DNA of 64,000 nt from Siccirubricoccus soli (lineage in GTDB: Bacteria > Pseudomonadota > Alphaproteobacteria > Acetobacterales > Acetobacteraceae), in assembly GCF_024178315.1 (NCBI RefSeq), contig NZ_JAMZIK010000008.1, forward strand, positions 1 through 64,000, given 5' to 3'. The translations under genes and the position numbers were made by a program. The notes under the pieces are model-generated. The model was not told where the DNA came from and did not search any database. It was given only the letters and a program-made list of their open reading frames with translations. Below, piece after piece: positions 61,316 to 64,000 of the stretch (position 1 is the stretch's first letter; every line of letters starts with the position of its first letter).

Positions 61316-62137
61316 ATGCGGATTCTCTTCATGGGCGATGTGGTCGGGCGCTCCGGGCGGGACGCGCTGACGGCCCGCCTGCCGGAACTGCGCGCCACGC
61401 TGGGTGCCGAGCTGGTGGTGGTGAACGGGGAGAATGCCAGCCACGGCTTCGGCCTCGCCCCCGACATGGCGCGGGCCTTCTTCACGGCCGGGGCCGATGT
61501 CATCACCCTCGGCAACCATGCCTGGGACCGCAAGGAGCTGATCCCCTATCTCGAGACCGAGCCGCGGGTCATCCGCCCGGCGAATTTCCCGCCGGGCACG
61601 CCGGGCCATGGCGCCTTCGTCGCGGTGCTGGCCGATGGCCGCCGCGCCCTGGTGGTGAACGTCATGGGCCGGCTGTTCATGGACCCGCTGGACGACCCTT
61701 TCCGCGCCGTGCAGGCGGAGCTCGCGAAGCACCGCATGGGCACGGGCGGCACCATCCAGGCCGCGGTGATCGACGTGCATGCCGAGGCGAGCAGCGAGAA
61801 ATACGCCTTCGGCCACAGCTTCGACGGCATGGTGAGCCTGGTGGTGGGAACGCACACCCACACCCCCTCGGCCGATCACCAGATCCTGCCCGGCGGCACC
61901 GCCTACATGACCGATGCCGGCATGTGCGGCGATTATGACAGCGTGATCGGCATGCAGAAGGGCGGCGCGGCGCTGCGCTTCTGGCGGAAGATGCCGGGCG
62001 AGAAGCTGGCCCCGGCGGAGGGCGAGGCGACGCTCTGCGGCGTCTTCGTCGAGACGGATGACGCGACCGGGCTGGCCCGGCGGGTGGAGCCGGTGCGGCT
62101 GGGCGGGCGGCTCTCCCAGGCGATGCCGGCGGCCTAG
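61316..62137 (+). CDS. YmdB-family metallophosphoesterase
   Basis: Protein of 273 aa. MRILFMGDVVGRSGRDAL, then VVNGENASHGFGL, ITLGNHAWD, and VVGTHTHTPSADH supply the metal ligands of this calcineurin-like family. Bacillus YmdB hydrolyses cyclic 2',3'-nucleotides. It is regularly found next to fau in alphaproteobacteria. It starts four bases after the fau stop, so the two genes form an operon. Confidence 0.92.
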   Translation: MRILFMGDVVGRSGRDALTARLPELRATLGAELVVVNGENASHGFGLAPDMARAFFTAGADVITLGNHAWDRKELIPYLETEPRVIRPANFPPGTPGHGAFVAVLADGRRALVVNVMGRLFMDPLDDPFRAVQAELAKHRMGTGGTIQAAVIDVHAEASSEKYAFGHSFDGMVSLVVGTHTHTPSADHQILPGGTAYMTDAGMCGDYDSVIGMQKGGAALRFWRKMPGEKLAPAEGEATLCGVFVETDDATGLARRVEPVRLGGRLSQAMPAA

Positions 62138-62765
62138 TTTTCCGGGCTTCGGGGCTGTCGCCACTGGCGCCTTCGATACCGAGGAGAACTTTCCGCAAGG
62201 GCTGTTTCGTCGGGCGCTGGCGAAGCGGCCATTCGCGCAGGCCCTGTTGCCGATGCCGGGCCCCGGGACATCGCGAAGCAGCACCGCGTCGCGCCAGAGA
62301 CATGGCATTCGCGCGACGCGCGGCAGCCTCCTCGACTGGTGCAGCGTCACCCCGACCGCGCCGGTGCGAAACCGGCCCCGCCTTCATGCAATCGCCTTCC
62401 GCGAATCGCCAGGCGGTTCCGCCCGGCTTGAAAATGCTTCGGTGATCGTCACCATGGCCGGGGCCTGCGGTGCCTCCCATGGAGTCTCGCATGCCCGGAT
62501 GGGGCGGCGCCCCCGGCAGGGTGCCGGAGCGCGGAGCGCGCGACGACATGGAGCGTGACCGGTTGAGGCCGGATCGGCCGAACCGTGACTCACGCGACCA
62601 GACACTGAGCTGGAGCGGGATGGGTGAGCGAAGCTCAGCCAGTCCTGCTCCAAGGGGACCGGAGCGGGGTGTGAGCGAGGACCAGCGCAGCACGCCCCGG
62701 CGGGGGAGCGGTTCCTCCCTGCCAGCGGCCGGCCTCCGCGCCGGGCGCAGGGGTGCAGCCGCGCC
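62138..62765. other. Gene-free region
   Basis: About 630 bases. Open frames exist on both strands but have Arg/Pro/Ala-rich, shadow-like compositions and no ribosome binding sites. A decayed gene is possible; nothing can be supported. Confidence 0.5.
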
Positions 62766-63668
62766 ATGCCGCCTCCGCCCCGCGGGGAAGCAGGAGACAA
62801 TGCCTTGGGCGGGATAGGGCTCGGGCTGCTCTTCGTCGCGATCTGGGCCTCGGCCTTCACCGCGATCAAAGGGGTGGTGCCGGAATGGCCGGCGCTCTGG
62901 GGCGTCGCGCTGCGCTTCGCGCTGGTGGCGCCGGTGCTCGGCATGGTGCTGGCGCTGCGCGGCGCCCGCTGGCCGGCCAAGGGCGATCGTTGGCGCATCC
63001 TCGCCATGGGCGTGTTCGGCACGGCGGGCTACCTGGCGCCGGCCTGGATCGCCTCCACCGTCCTGCCCTCGGGGCTCGTCGCGCTGCTCTCCTCCACCGC
63101 GCCGCTCTTCGTCGCGGCGGGCGAAGGTCTGGTGCTGGGCCAGCGCGTGCCGCCGCGGGCCTGGGCGGGGCTGGTGCTGGGCTGGCTGGGGGTGGCCGTG
63201 CTTGGTGCCGGGCGGGGCCTCGGCAGCTTCCATATGGCGGAGTTCTGGGCGGTGCTGCTGGCCCTGCTCGGCGCGCTGAGCCAGGCGGTCGGGCTGCTCT
63301 GCTTCGCCCCGGCGCGCGGGCGGGTGGATGCCTGGACGGCCAATGCCGGCCAGACCACCGCCTCCGCCGTCACCTTGCTGCTGCTCGCCTGGTGGCTGGA
63401 ACCGACGCTGCCGGGGGCGCCGAGCCTGACCCTGGTGCTCTCCCTCGCCTATGGCGTCGTCGTCGTGGGCGTCGGGGGCTATGCGCTGTATTTCGTGATG
63501 CTGCGGCGCCTGCCGCCCGCGACGGCCGCGGCGCTGCAATTGCTGGCCCCGCCGCTGGCTGCCCTGTTCGGCTGGGCGCTGCTGGGGGAAAAACTGGCCT
63601 GGACGGATGTGGCGGGCGGGCTGGTGACCCTGACGGGTCTGGCGGTGCTGTTCCGCGCGCGGCGGTGA
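62766..63668 (+). CDS. EamA/DMT-family transporter
   Basis: Protein of 300 aa with ten hydrophobic segments in two EamA repeats. First repeat: GLLFVAIWASAFTAIKGVVPEWPAL, with the PxxxxxLR-like entry. Second repeat from about residue 155: LGALSQAVGLLCF. It ends PPLAALFGWALLGEKL and a short basic tail. These drug/metabolite exporters have broad substrates that cannot be told from sequence. The start is uncertain because no good ribosome binding site is seen; ATG at 62766 gives the family-like N-terminus. Confidence 0.85.
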   Translation: MPPPPRGEAGDNALGGIGLGLLFVAIWASAFTAIKGVVPEWPALWGVALRFALVAPVLGMVLALRGARWPAKGDRWRILAMGVFGTAGYLAPAWIASTVLPSGLVALLSSTAPLFVAAGEGLVLGQRVPPRAWAGLVLGWLGVAVLGAGRGLGSFHMAEFWAVLLALLGALSQAVGLLCFAPARGRVDAWTANAGQTTASAVTLLLLAWWLEPTLPGAPSLTLVLSLAYGVVVVGVGGYALYFVMLRRLPPATAAALQLLAPPLAALFGWALLGEKLAWTDVAGGLVTLTGLAVLFRARR

Positions 63669-64000
63669 GGGCTGTGTCGCAAAGGGTTAGGTGACAAGCC
63701 GACATCGTTCATGTCCCGCACCGCGTCCCGCCCGGCCTTGCCGCGCACCACGGGGCCGGAGGTTTCGGCATGCTTCACCCCGAGCGGCAAGCTCCGCCTG
63801 AAGGGCACGCGGCATCGGGGAACGACGGCACGGTCCATAGCGCCGGCCTGGGCCGGGGCTGCCGTTCGAAGTCTCACGCATGTGGCGGCAGAGGAGCACC
63901 CGCGACCTGCTCCGGCCCTGCCGCGACAGGCACGCAAGGCACTAACCAATGCCCCGACCGGGGCCCGCGGCGTCGCCAAGCGACGCCGCGGGAAGCACGT
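63669..64000. other. Gene-free end of window
   Basis: GGGCTGTGTCGCAAAGGG at 63668-63685 resembles the end of an insertion sequence, but no transposase frame is visible. A perfect 13-base hairpin (63964-63976 with 63980-63992) lies near the window end, similar in core to the one at 4053. Otherwise nothing recognised. Confidence 0.35.
63964..63992. terminator. Strong hairpin near window end
   Basis: CCCGCGGCGTCGC pairs perfectly with GCGACGCCGCGGG around a CAA loop. No T-tract on either side; terminator or repeat element. Confidence 0.45.

Noticed and set aside
1-64000. CRISPR arrays, rRNA genes and complete tRNA genes
   Set aside because: No regularly spaced repeats, rRNA signatures or full cloverleaf found by eye; only the partial tRNA-like element at 16779.

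Overview
The window is a very GC-rich alphaproteobacterial chromosome segment interrupted by one large prophage of visibly lower GC content. The host genes (aapJQMP, anmK, tyrS, a YhdP/AsmA-like protein, glnE, zapA followed by a 6S RNA and fau, ymdB, kup) fit an alphaproteobacterium. A Roseomonas-like member of the Acetobacteraceae is my best guess, by inference only. All host genes look intact except bcp.

Layout. 1-4046: aap general L-amino acid ABC transporter operon. 4204-6283: leftward amidohydrolase and anmK. 6342-7565: tyrS. 7566-7953: repeats. 7954-11556: leftward AsmA-like giant protein, divergent from glnE (11571-14564) and bcp (from 14561). 14897-56022: prophage of about 41.1 kb inserted inside the bcp coding sequence at a shared ATGTAT. 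56023-56157: the severed 3' end of bcp. 56158-64000: host repeats, a PEP-CTERM protein, kup, zapA, 6S RNA, fau, ymdB and an EamA transporter.

The prophage has a large serine integrase next to attL, small early genes, and a leftward replication block (primase/helicase-like protein, endonuclease VII). A leftward accessory block follows (AAA ATPase plus two unknown proteins with C-terminal membrane segments), possibly defence or exclusion. Next come a rightward HK97-type head module (HNH, P27-type small terminase, large terminase, portal, protease, capsid, connectors) and a Mu-like contractile tail (sheath, tube, frameshifted chaperone, tape measure with lysozyme domain, gpN/gpP/gp45-48 baseplate, fibres). 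Small genes, a second complete bcp and a receiver-domain protein sit next to attR.

Three things stand out. First, the phage carries a full-length, diverged bcp that could replace the gene its integration destroys; the integration core is kept in that copy but its surroundings differ. Second, a family of stem-loops recurs between phage genes: the loop always starts with or contains TAAATA (often TAAATACGG), the stems differ completely in sequence from site to site, and the 3' arm often covers the ribosome binding site or start codon. Third, several core phage genes carry single-base lesions (an amber codon in the integrase, one-base shifts in the large terminase, head-closure protein, baseplate J and a late gene). 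The prophage is therefore either decaying or its sequence has errors at short homopolymers. Another frameshift, in the tail chaperone, is a canonical programmed slippery site and should not be counted as damage.
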